A DNA stretch of 64,000 nucleotides from the NCBI GenBank assembly GCA_000469685.2, contig LS997564.1, forward strand, positions 1 to 64,000, written 5' to 3'. Below the pieces are notes generated by a model. It had not been told where the DNA came from and made no database searches. It saw nothing but the letters and a program-made list of their open reading frames with translations. The position numbers and the translations under genes are program-made. This document shows, one piece after another, positions 1-11,133 of this stretch; positions within the stretch are counted from its first letter, which is position 1; each line of letters starts with the position of its first letter. The DNA is from Haemonchus contortus. Taxonomy: Eukaryota > Nematoda > Chromadorea > Rhabditida > Trichostrongylidae.

Positions 1-3000
1 AGCCTAAGCCTAAGCCTAAGGCTAAGCCTAAGCCTAAGCCTAAGCCTAAGCCTAAGCCTAAGCCTAAGCCTAAGCCTAAGCCTAAGCCTAAGCCTAAGCC
101 TAAGCCTAAGCCTAAGCCTAAGCCTAAGCCTAAGCCTAAGCCTAAGCCTAAGCCTAAGCCTAAGCCTAAGCCTAAGCCTAAGCCTAAGCCTAAGCCTAAG
201 CCTAAGCCTAAGCCTAAGCCTAAGCCTAAGCCTAAGCCTAAGCCTAAGCCTAAGCCTAAGCCTAAGCCTAGCCTAAGCCTAAGCCTAAGCCTAAGCCTAA
301 GCCTAAGCCTAAGCCTAAGCCGAAGCCGAAGCCTAAGCCTAAGCCTAAGCTGAAGGCGAAGCCTAAGCCTAAGCCTAGGACGAAGCCTAAGCCTAAGCCT
401 AAGACGTAGCCGAAGCCTAAGCCTAAGCCTAAGCCTAAGCCTAAGCCTAAGCCTAAGCCTAAGCCTAAGCCTAAGCCTAAGCCTAAGCCTAAGCCTAAGC
501 CTAAGCCTAAGCCTAAGCCTAAGCCTAAGCCTAAGCCTAAGCCTAAGCCTAAGCCTAAGCCTAAGCCTAAGCCTAAGCCTAAGCCTAAGCCTAAGCCTAA
601 GCTAAGCCTAAGCCTAAGCCTAAGCCTAAGCCTAAGCCTAAGCCTAAGCCTAAGCCTAAGCCTAAGCCTAAGCCTAAGCCTAAGCCTAAGCCTAAGCCTA
701 AGCCTAAGCCAAAGCCTAAGCCTAAGCCTAAGCCTAAGCCTAAGCCTAAGCCTAAGCCTAAGCCTAAGCCTAAGCCTAAGCCTAAGCCTAAGCCTAAGCC
801 TAAGCCTAAGCCTAAGCCTAAGCCTAAGCCTAAGCCTAAGCCTAAGCCTAAGCCTAAGCCTAAGCCTAAGCCTAAGCCTAAGCCTAAGCCTAAGCCTAAG
901 CCTAAGCCTAAGCCTAAGCCTAAGCCTAAGCCTAAGCCTAAGCCTAAGCCTAAGCCTAAGCCTAAGCCTAAGCCTAAGCCTAAAGCCTAAGCCTAAGCCT
1001 AAGCCTAAGCCTAAGCCTAAGCCTAAGCCTAAGCCTAAGCCTAAGCCTAAGCCTAAGCCTAAGCCTAAGCCTAAGCCTAAGCCTAAGCCTAAGCCTAAGC
1101 TAAGCCTAAGCCTAAGCCTAAGCCTAAGCCTAAGCCTAAGCCTAAGCCTAAGCCTAAGCCTAAGCCTAAGCCTAAGCCTAAGCCTAAGCCTAAGCCTAAG
1201 CCTAAGCCTAAGCCTAAGCCTAAGCCTAAGCCTAAGCCTAAGCCTAAGCCTAAGCCTAAGCCTAAGCCTAAGCCTAAGCCTAAGCCTAAGCCTAAGCCTA
1301 AGCCTAAGCCTAAGCCTAAGCCTAAGCCTAAGCCTAAGCCTAAGCCTAAGCCTAAGCCTAAGCCTAAGCCTAAGCCTAAGCCTAAGCCTAAGCCTAAGCC
1401 TAAGCCTAAGCCTAAGCCTAAGCCTAAGCCTAAGCCTAAGCCTAAGCCTAAGCCTAAGCCTAAGCCTAAGCCTAAGCCTAAGCCTAAGCCTAAGCCTAAG
1501 CCTAAGCCTAAGCCTAAGCCTAAGCCTAAGCCTAAGCCTAAGCCTAAGCCTAAGCCTAAGCCTAAGCCTAAGCCTAAGCCTAAGCCTAAGCCTAAGCCTA
1601 AGCCTAAGCCTAAGCCTAAGCCTAAGCCTAAGCCTAAGCCTAAGCCTAAGCCTAAGCCTAAGCCTAAGCCTAAGCCTAAGCCTAAGCCTAAGCCTAAGCC
1701 TAAGCCTAAGCCTAAGCCTAAGCCTAAGCCTAAGCCTAAGCCTAAGCCTAAGCCTAAGCCTAAGCCTAAGCCTAAGCCTAAGCCTAAGCCTAAGCCTAAG
1801 CCTAAGCCTAAGCCTAAGCCTAAGCCTAAGCCTAAGCCTAAGCCTAAGCCTAAGCCTAAGCCTAAGCCTAAGCCTAAGCCTAAGCCTAAGCCTAAGCCTA
1901 AGCCTAAGCCTAAGCCTAAGCCTAAGCCTAAGCCTAAGCCTAAGCCTAAGCCTAAGCCTAAGCCTAAGCCTAAGCCTAAGCCTAAGCCTAAGCCTAAGCC
2001 TAAGCCTAAGCCTAAGCCTTAGCCTAAGCCTAAAGCCTAAGCCTTAAGCCTTAAGCCTAAGCCTAAAGCCTTAAGCCTAAGCCTTAAGCCTAAGCCTAAG
2101 CCTAAGCCTAAGCCTAAGGCCTAAGCCGTAGCCTAAGCCTAAGCCTAAGCCTAAGCCTAAGCCTAAGCCTAAGCCTAAGCCTAAGCCTAAGCCTAAGGCC
2201 TAAGCCTAAGCCTAAGCCTAAGGCCTAAGCCTAAGCCTAAGGCCTAAGCCTAAGCCTAAGCCTAAGGCCTAAGCCTAAGGCCTAAGCCTAAGCCTAAGCC
2301 TAAGCCTAAGCCTAAGCCAAGCCTAAGCCTAAGCCTAAGCCTAAGCCAAGCCTAAGCCTAAGGCCTAAGCCTAAGCCTAAGCCTAAGCCTAAGCCTAAGC
2401 CTAAGGCCTAAGCCTAAGCCTAAGCCTAAGCCTAAGCCTAAGCCTAAGCCTAAGCCTAAGCCTAGCCTAAGCCTAAGCCTAAGCCTAAGCCTAAGGCCTA
2501 AGCCTAAGCCTAAGCCTAAGCCTAAGCCTAAGCCTAAGCCTAAGCCTAAGCCTAAGCCTAAGCCTAAGCTAAGCCTAAGCCTAAGCCTAAGCCTAAGCCT
2601 AAGCCTAAGCCTAAGCCTAAGCCTAAGCCTAAGCCTAAGCCTAAGCCTAAGCCTAAGCCTAAGCCTAAGCCTAAGCCTAAGCCTAAGCCTAAGCCTAAGC
2701 CTAAGCCTAAGCCTAAGCCTAAAGCCTAAGCCTAAGCCTAAGCCTAAGCCTAAGCCTAAGCCTAAGCCTAAGCCTAAGCCTAAGCCTAAGCCCTTAAGCC
2801 TAAGCCTAAGCCTAAGCCTAAGCCTAAGCCTAAGCCTAAGCCTAAGCCTAAGCCTAAGCCTAAGCCTAAGCCTAAGCCTAAGCCTAAGCCTACTAAGCCT
2901 AAGCCTAAGCCTAAGCCTAAGCCTAAGCCTAAGCCTAAGCCTAAGCCTAAGCCTAAGCCTAAGCCTAAGCCTAAGCCTAAGCCTAAGCCTAAGCCTAAGC

Positions 3001-3492
3001 CTAAGCCTAAGCCTAAGCCTAAGCCTAAGCCTAAGCCTAAGCCTAAGCCTAAGCCTAAGCCTAAGCCTAAGCCTAAGCCTAAGCCTAAGCCTAAGCCTAA
3101 GCCTAAGCCTAAGCCTAAGCCTAAGCCTAAGCCTAAGCCTAAGCCTAAGCCTAAGCCTAAGCCTAAGCCTAAGCCTAAGCCTAAGCCTAAGCCTAAGCCT
3201 AAGCCTAAGCCTAAGCCTAAGCCTAAGCCTAAGCCTAAGCCTAAGCCTAAGCCTAAGCCTAAGCCTAAGCCTAAGCCTAAGCCTAAGCCTAAGCCTAAGC
3301 CTAAGCCTAAGCCTAAGCCTAAGCCTAAGCCTAAGCCTAAGCCTAAGCCTAAGCCTAAGCCTAAGCCTAAGCCTAAGCCTAAGCCTAAGCCTAAGCCTAA
3401 GCCTAAGCCTAAGCCTAAGCCTAAGCCTAAGCCTAAGCCTAAGCCTAAGCCTAAGCCTAAGCCTAAGCCTAAGCCTAAGCCTAAGCCTAAGC
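1..3492. repeat. Telomere, (TTAGGC)n array
   Basis: Almost uninterrupted hexamer CCTAAG, the complement of the nematode telomere repeat TTAGGC, so the chromosome end lies to the left. Most units are perfect. Two stretches are degenerate: about 318-420, with CCGAAG, CTGAAG and GACGTAG variants, and about 2,015-2,530, with CCTTAAG, CCTAAAG and CCTAAGG variants. Scattered single-base slips occur elsewhere. The array cannot encode protein. Confidence 0.98.
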
Positions 3493-4628
3493 CAGGGCCT
3501 AAGCCTAAGCCTAAGCCTAAGCCTAAGCCTAAGCCAGGGCCTAAACCAGGGCCTAAACCTAAGCCTAAGCCTAAGCCTAAGCCTAAGCCAGGGCCTAAAC
3601 CAGGGCCTAAACCTAAGCCTAAGCCTAAGCCTAAGCCTAAGCCAGGGCCTAAACCAGGGCCTAAACCTAAGCCTAAACCTAAGCCTAAACCTAAGCCTAA
3701 GCCTAAGCCAGGGCCTAAACCTAAGCCTAAACCTAAGCCTAAGCCTAAGCCTAAGCCTAAGCCTAAGCCTAAGCCTAAGCCAGGGCCTAAGCCTAAACCT
3801 AAGCCTAAGCCTAAGCCTAAGCCTAAGCCAGGGCCTAAACCAGGGCCTAAACCTAAGCCTAAGCCTAAGCCTAAGCCTAAGCCAGGGCCTAAACCAGGGC
3901 CTAAACCTAAGCCTAAACCTAAGCCTAAGCCTAAGCCTAAGCCTAAGCCAGGGCCTAAACCTAAGCCAGGGCCTAAACCTAAGCCTAAACCTAAGCCTAA
4001 GCCTAAGCCTAAGCCAGGGCCTAAACCAGGGCCTAAACCTAAGCCTAAGCCTAAGCCTAAGCCTAAGCCAGGGCCTAAACCAGGGCCTAAACCTAAGCCT
4101 AAACCTAAGCCTAAACCTAAGCCTAAGCCTAAGCCAGGGCCTAAACCTAAGCCTAAACCTAAGCCTAAGCCTAAGCCTAAGCCTAAGCCTAAGCCTAAGC
4201 CTAAGCCAGGGCCTAAGCCTAAACCTAAGCCTAAGCCTAAGCCTAAGCCTAAGCCAGGGCCTAAACCAGGGCCTAAACCTAAGCCTAAGCCTAAGCCTAA
4301 GCCTAAGCCAGGGCCTAAACCAGGGCCTAAACCTAAGCCTAAACCTAAGCCTAAGCCTAAGCCTAAGCCTAAGCCAGGGCCTAAACCTAAGCCAGGGCCT
4401 AAACCTAAGCCTAAACCTAAGCCTAAGCCTAAGCCTAAGCCTAAGCCTAAGCCAGGGCCTAAACCAGGGCCTAAACCTAAGCCTAAACCTAAGCCTAAGC
4501 CTAAGCCTAAGCCTAAGCCAGGGCCTAAACCTAAGCCAGGGCCTAAACCTAAGCCTAAACCTAAGCCTAAGCCTAAGCCTAAGCCTAAGCCTAAGCCTAA
4601 GCCAGGGCCTAAACCTAAGCCAGGGCCT
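3493..4628. repeat. Proximal variant telomere repeat block
   Basis: Telomere hexamers are interspersed with CCTAAA units (TTTAGG on the other strand) and a recurrent CCAGGG insertion. The spacing shows a higher-order pattern: the combination CAGGGCCTAAGCCTAAACC occurs near 3,781 and again near 4,207, about 426 bp apart, with similar sequence following each. The block ends sharply at a T-rich junction near 4,628. Confidence 0.9.
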
Positions 4629-4685
4629 TTTTATTTTTACCGCCCCTTTTTACTTAACTCGCCGACAACAGCCCCCAACCTCCGA

Positions 4686-4822
4686 CGAAACACTATATTG
4701 TCGCAGAGACGTCAGACACCCCACAGTCGCCGACGCCACCGCGAGTCACTACGCGCTCCCTCGGAGACGCAGACAGCTCAGCAGTCGATGGCCGGCCATC
4801 CCACTGCTGCCCCCATGGCGCG
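4686..4822 (+). repeat. Subtelomeric inverted repeat, left arm
   Basis: About 135 bp that reappears in reverse complement at about 5,963-6,106, diverged by scattered substitutions. Shared landmarks are a GTCGCAGAGACGTCAGAC-like start and the GCAGTCGATGGCCGGCC segment. The arms enclose about 1.1 kb. Confidence 0.8.
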
Positions 4823-5962
4823 AGGTGATGAAGGGATGAAGAAAAAGGACAGGAGAAAGAGCTGCAGTAGGGGCTGGAGAGTGCAGGAAAAGGTAAGAGG
4901 CTCTGTAAGAGACCGAGGACTCTATAAGGTTGGCGCAGACGAGCAAGGAGCTCTGAAAAAAAATCCGGCCATGGTAGAACCCTAACAAGACGGACACTGG
5001 AAAAAAGAGTGAGGACCACCACAGGAGGCCAACGGAAACAGGATGGGACCTGAGCCCCGAGGCCTAGAAGTTGTTAAGCCCTGAAGGCTAAACCCCGAAG
5101 CTTAAGCTTCGAAGCCTAACTATTCGACAGGAACTGTTATTCAGCTAGGCTTAGACTAAGGCTTACCAAGAATCACCTAATTCTTCGAATAATAAATAAA
5201 AACAAGAAACCACTCAATATGAAAAACAACAAACGCGAACAATAGAAAAAACAAAAAACAAGTGAAAAAACGTTGAGGAAGGGGCATTCGTTCCACGCAT
5301 TTGTCTGCGCACTCTCTTTAAGACATTATCTCAATAATCGGCTATTCTCCCATTTCAAGCATTCGGATGATGTCGGCTTCCCCTCTACCACTCCGGTGCT
5401 GTTCCATTTTCAGGCTTAGGCTTGAACTCCATCTTCTCGACTCAAAGTCGTTGTGAGTACTATACACAATATTAAAGCCTGACGCATTGAGAGCAAAGGT
5501 ATGAGCGCTGGCGTGCGCATGTCGATGCAAAGAACTGACTTAGTCGGAAAAGAAACACTTCTGTTTAACCTCCTTCCCATTACAAGTTTCGTCGAAGGAG
5601 CTAGCTTAGAAAGATACACCCAGTCCGGAGAGTTATTAGCAGAGGACAACAAATTTGATCTCAGTTCCAGTGAATAGAGAATTGGCTAGTCACCTTAAAA
5701 TTCCTGACAACAACTTTTTTGAAGCCACATGGAACTTACGTATCTCGTTCTCTTGCCTGAACCGAAACGATGTTTGGCATAGCGCACATTCCTCGGAGGC
5801 GTCGACGAACGCGGTTGTCAATACCCTTCATCTTACGCCAGCTGGGCTTCAGTAGGTAATACCTAGAAGACTGACTGGTGAGTATGAAAACAAAACAGAA
5901 CAGGTTGCGCTGACGAAATGGTGATGCTGATACTAATGCTGACTTTGAAAAAGATAACACAA

Positions 5963-6106
5963 TTGCATTGGGGGCAGCAGCCGGCTGGCCGGCCATCGAC
6001 TGCTGAGCTGTCTGCGTCTCCGAGTGAGCGCGTAGTGCCTCGCGGTGGGGTCGGCGACTGTGGGGCGTCTGGCGTCTCCCGCGACAGCATAGTGTCTCGT
6101 CGAAAG
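5963..6106 (-). repeat. Subtelomeric inverted repeat, right arm
   Basis: Reverse-complement partner of the arm at 4,686-4,822. It is GC-rich compared with its surroundings. It may be the remains of a foldback transposon or a duplicated subtelomeric module. Confidence 0.8.
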
Positions 6107-6393
6107 ATGAACACACTTTAGGCCTGGAAATACAAAACGGATCCCATTTTGCTTCTGTAATGGCCCGAGTATTCGACCTATAACGTTGCGCTGTGAGTTC
6201 GATTGTCTTCGAAGGTTTCGATTGGAGCAAGCAAACTCACACAGCGAGCGACATTATAATGGAACTTCGCTCGCTTGAGAACTTCAAATGTTTCATTCGT
6301 TTGACATTATAGATGTGTGTGTCACCCAAAGATGAAAGGAAAGCTTTCAGCTGTTACCAAGATGAGATGCTTTCCCTTATGGATGTATTTCAG

Positions 6394-7894
6394 TTCAATG
6401 ATCGTTTTCTCATAGAAATCCATGAGCACGCATACTCCTGTCAGTTCGGAACATTCATAGGGGCCTGTGAAAAAGATCGGAAGGTCAGTATTAGCATATT
6501 ACATTATATCTGGTATTCGTGACAAGGGAAATGAAAATGGGATCTGCCAAATGGTTTTAGGACTTGAATGTGATAAAGCGAACAAAGTCACTATGGACAT
6601 ACATGGATCAGCGCCAGGATGACTATCTTAACCCATTCTATGAGGTTGGATTTTGTTGATTAATTTGTTGTAGCACTTTTTTATGTTTCTGCTAAGGGCT
6701 CCACTAGTGAAGAGTTAGAAAACCTGGTTGCATTCATGATTTCCTGGGCCGCATCTGGGAGTTTCTGTCTGCTTTTTTTACCAGGTCTATTTTCTCGGAT
6801 TGAATTGCAAAAGTTTAGCCAACGACGTCTGGTGTTTTATCCGAGTTGGAAACCCGTGCATCCGAGATGCATGTGTGGCATTCACTGTACAATCGTTTTG
6901 ATGAAGGATTACTACCTCGTGAGAACATAACTGATATGGTGATGGTATCGATGGAGCATGTTGGGGTATTAGAAAGTCATATAGCTGCTTTACGTAATGT
7001 AAGTTCTCGTCATTTACTTTTTCCCCTTCCATTCCTCTTTATCTTTTTTCCTTCCGAATGTTCATACTGAAGTTTGTCTAGAGAAATGTTAGCGTAAATC
7101 TGTTTAAAGTACTCATCTGGAATTTTGTAAAATCAAATGCAGCTTGGATATATTTCGTATTATTGGAGTCAGAGGGCATTGAATTTTAGCGGATTGCCGA
7201 GCTAAAAACCCAACTGGGTAAAGGAAATGCTGCCGGATGTAGCAATTCCATGGCGGATAGCGGTCATAGCAGTGGAACAGGCCAGTCTGAAGAACGGCTT
7301 GCCAACAACGAGCAATGGCCGTCGTCTCGCGAAAGTGGCATTGGTGATCGATGTTCAGTTAGTTTTTTACTCTCATGGTTCCCTTAATTTGTTAAGCTGG
7401 ACCCATTGGCTGATTGTCGCTATGAACCTATTCTTCACTATATATGTTTACTTATTTACTGTTGTTGTTGTTGTTGACTGTTGTCAGTTTTTTCTTAGCT
7501 CCCCATTCAGGACGAAGCTTTGGCGCGATTTCCCCTTCGATGGCAGCCACTTAGGGGTGCAACTCACTGCAGTGCAAAGTCGTGTCGAGCTGAGTTCCCT
7601 TCGGTGATAGATCGTCGAATCCATTGTCATCGCTGTGGAAAGGTAAAAGAATTATGAAGTTACTTTGGAAGTTGCAACGAGCAGCCTTATTTATTTCTCA
7701 ATCAGGTCGCCAATACCTTCAGGTCGCCAATACCTTTTCATGGGGGAGAAGGCGCTTATTTTGAGTTGGATTTGTTTTTTCAGTGAACTGCCTTACCTGT
7801 AGACCTTTTTTTGTAGATCTTCTGTCGGCGATGTGTTAAAATGACTGCTGATGGACGAGAACGAGTATGTGACGGTTGTCGCGATGAGACCTGA
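6394..7894 (+). CDS. mtm-3: Myotubularin-related phosphatase, 3' part only, with C-terminal FYVE-like finger
   Basis: Six exons join with intact frame: 6394-6483, 6561-6644, 6819-6998, 7190-7357, 7511-7642 and 7817-7894 (TGA). All introns are GT-AG and phase 0. Exon 1 encodes a strong myotubularin signature (FNDRFLIEIHEHAYSCQFGT, then GACEKDR) and exon 2 continues it (KRTKSLWTYM, YLNPFYE). Exon 3 ends, and exon 4 starts, as a short coiled coil (HVGVLESHIAAL, then RIAELKTQL). Exon 4 is serine-rich. Exons 5-6 form a C-terminal zinc finger (RIHCHRCGK, IFCRRC, RVCDGC). In animals, phosphatase plus C-terminal FYVE is the MTMR3/MTMR4 (worm MTM-3) layout, an endosomal PI3P 3-phosphatase. The catalytic P-loop exons (HCSDGWDRT type) and the N-terminal PH-GRAM domain are absent upstream, where only 1.8 kb separates the gene from the telomere. 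So this is a 5'-truncated gene or pseudogene, or the assembly is wrong there. The stretch between exons 2 and 3 may hide another exon. Confidence 0.85.
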
Positions 7895-9599
7895 AGGTTT
7901 GGAACGGCGAATGGTTCAAAAATGAAGGAGAGAGGAATGAATTAATGATTGCTGAATTCATTGTGTATGTATTTTTTCATGATGATGTACAAGTAGTCTG
8001 TTTTTTTCTGTATAATGGGTCATTATTGGTTCTCGTCCGAGTTGATTTCTTCATGCATAACGTCCCCAGTGGGTGGTGCCGAGTCCCGAGTTGATTAATT
8101 CTTTGTGAACGAATCTTGTCAACTGTCCGGTGACGTTTTATCCAGAATTCTCATCAGCATATTGACACGTTTTTTCATAAGTAATATTTGCCCATTGTTC
8201 TCCGCTTTCACTTATTTTCAAACATCTCTTTATCAAAGTAAAATCTGTGTCGTTAGCCAGCCGACTAGCACAGTGCATGCTGGAAAATAGACATTGATTT
8301 TACGCGCACGGTAATAGGTGTCGTACACCATGGACTGTGATGAGGAGGCTTTCTGATTTACGAAAGCAGTCTCATCTCAGTTTTGATGAGCAATGCAAAT
8401 AATGATCTAGTCTTGTAATCAGGTCAAGCTTGCGTTTCCTTGAGATGTTCATAATTTATCACAATTTTTCCAACTACACTCTGTTTTCAGTGAAAATTCT
8501 TTTGTTGAGAGTTTTATATGATTTCAACTACTATAGTATTTTACGAGGAGTTGCTTTCGTTCGTTATTATCTGTTCAATGATTTCTGTTGGTTGTTCCAA
8601 CACCATAATGTCCGCGGGTTTTATGCTTGTTGTGTTCAGACATTGATTAGTATAGTAAATTCTAACGTTCGTTATTGTTTTTACAGAACATTCCCACTCC
8701 AATATTTGAAATAAGGTTTTCCTAGGCAAGGCGACTGTTATTCGTTTGTTTCTGTTGCCTCATTGGACTAAAAAAATTGAAAAGTATTCACAAAAACGAT
8801 AACTTTACGGCTATGTAGAATCGAGCTTTGGACAGAGTTATCCAAACTGATCTTCTAGCAGAGAGCTCACTTAAAAGTCAATGTTCATTGAACAGATCAG
8901 TTGAAGATGATTATGTCTCTCAGTGATTCCTCCTTCACTGAAGAGACGGTTGCCGACCAGTTGAAGCAGTGTTACGGGCCGTAAAGCAGTGTGGGTAAGT
9001 AGGGGATGAGGGGTGGGGTAGATAAATCGCACAACAAAAGCCTTAAAGTCACTTCGTAGTTGCCTGGTTAGGCCTAGGTGGACTGGACTACCAGTTCCCC
9101 TTGGTTCAATCCTTTATATCGCGAAGGCAAGCATATCTTTCCTTGCGTGTGAGGTGAGCTTGTAGTGGCGTATCCTGTATGATGAGGGTCAACTAAAAGC
9201 CTTTATTGAACATGGAGCACACGGGTACAGACTGACATCTTCAAGCACTAGCTTTAAGGATAGCCAGCCGGCTAACCACCGTAGCTCACTCGTAACACAG
9301 TTCGGAGCCCTATAAATCAATGATGGTTGCCCACGTGGCCTCCTTGCCCCTCACCATTTTTATACTCCACTACCCCACACCATAAAGATCCACTCGAGAA
9401 TATGAAAACATCAATGTCTACACCGATTGGCTTTCTCTAGTGATTGTAAAGGAAAGCACTCATTGATATCTCGTAAAGGTGCCTGTTTTCACAGGGAAGA
9501 GCGGCTGATTTACAAACCGTGAGTTTTTGATGTCCCTCCACGCGATTTTCTTGCTCTGTTTTTTCATTGCCCCCCCCCCTCCCCCTTTTACAGTAAATA
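7895..9599. other. Intergenic, nothing recognised
   Basis: AT-rich sequence with only short frames (for example 8,430-8,714 on plus, low complexity and F/Y-rich). I saw no domain, RNA gene or clear transposon terminus. Confidence 0.5.
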
Positions 9600-11100
9600 T
9601 GTTATGTTTGTACCAGTCGGGCCGCCCGGCTAACGCCAGGCTTCCCTTCTTCTGATGGTGTCGCCCGGCTTCGCCGTGCACTCCTCCTTCTTGTGAGAAA
9701 TTTGCTTTTCCTTGAAAGCTCTTCACTCCCAGCATTAGCTCCGAATCGGGAGCGATTTTTTCTGTATTATAATTGATTGTATACTAAATAGAAGTCTCGA
9801 CTCATTGCTCTTCATCTCGAAATTGTGTCCCACTGATGGCTTAACTTATTGAAAATCAATGTCTTCAGTGGTACCCAGAAGTGGGTAGTAACGCCTATTA
9901 CAGATGTCGTTATCAATAGAACATTTTTGCCACGGATTTTCATTATTTGGAATCCCAAATCATTGGCGGTCAGATGAGTTTAGTCACAAATGATATGTCA
10001 CGAACAGAAAGGAATCGTGGTACTTCATTGTGTCATAAAGCTTACTGCGTAACGGTCGTAGTTTAATAGCAAGAATGAACAATATTCTCATTTCGTTATG
10101 GTGAAATGTCTTTGATCGGTCGCTATTACTAGATTTACCCGTCTTATAGAATGAAACATTTTAAAGAGTCAGTATTTGATCATGAATACCCTTTTGCTCT
10201 CTGAAACCCCTATCAGTTCTTATCAGTTGTTATCAGTTCCTGACACTGAGTACCTACGACCACGACACATCCTACATTGCCGTCACTGAAAAGGTTCCTG
10301 TGTTGACGCGAAGGGGATTGCAAAGCTTGCTTGCTTCTTATTATGTTACCAGTTTTGCTACGCACGCTAATGCATGCACCATATGCCCACTACCGCTTAC
10401 TTACGACTTGTTAGAGGACCAATATGAACAGTGTCGGTTGACTTCCCATTTCATAACTGTTTCCTCACCGCACTCATTGGACATTCACATTCTTCGTCGT
10501 GCCCACGTGACTTTTGGAAGAACGCACAAACGGGCATGCAAAGAGGCACACAAAATTACTGTTTTAATAATAGAGACAGTCGGACCGCCCCGGCTAACAC
10601 CGAGCTTCCCTCATTCTTGTGATAGAGTTGTGATACACGGCAAACAGCACTCTCCTTCTTTCAAACAAATGATACTTTTTGGAAATAGGGCCTGCAAAAC
10701 ATATTCAAAATGTGCCGATGCCTATGCTTCTGATTAGAATCTGTCTGTCTCGATCTGTCCCTGTTGATTTTAAAAATGGAGACTTATCAAATTTAATCGC
10801 ATTCAAAGCCTTGAATGGTGCTTACAAATGTTGTCGAGCCATAATATTACCATTATCAAATGTCTCCATGAATGTAGCTCCTTTTCTCTACAGATACATT
10901 AAATGAGAATCCAAGATTGTTAGCGGTCGGATAAGTTTTACCATGAATGATATCAAAGCAGAGAGAAACCCTGATCCTTCATTGAATCGCAAACTTCGCT
11001 GGGTAGCGGTCGTAAGCAAGAAGTGAACCAAATTTCATAATGTGCCCCTATCAGTGCACTTACCCTTCTTGTCGAGTGAGACATAGCAAAGAACCAAAGC
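9600..11100. repeat. Two diverged direct copies of an interspersed repeat with GC palindromes
   Basis: A segment around 9,600-10,160 is repeated with divergence around 10,560-11,090. Shared blocks include a CCCGGCTAACGCC-type palindrome followed by a CTTCCCT..TTCT motif, and later a CGGTCG..AATGATAT..TTCATTG block. The same palindrome unit occurs in inverse orientation at 36,140-36,215. The family is unknown to me and non-coding. Confidence 0.65.
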
Positions 11101-11133
11101 TAGATCGTAAACAACAAAGACGCTAGGATTCAC

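Larger units (their letters stand above)
4629..6393. other. Subtelomeric spacer without a convincing gene
   Basis: Unique-looking and low-complexity sequence between the telomere and the myotubularin exons. It holds an inverted repeat pair (separate entries), and degenerate telomere-like fragments near 5,090-5,160. Open frames of 60-160 codons exist on both strands, but none shows a recognisable domain. No myotubularin phosphatase exons were found here, although the gene to the right needs them. Confidence 0.6.

Noticed and set aside
1..4628. Possible CRISPR-like array
   Set aside because: Uniform hexamer telomere repeat without spacers, in a eukaryotic chromosome end.
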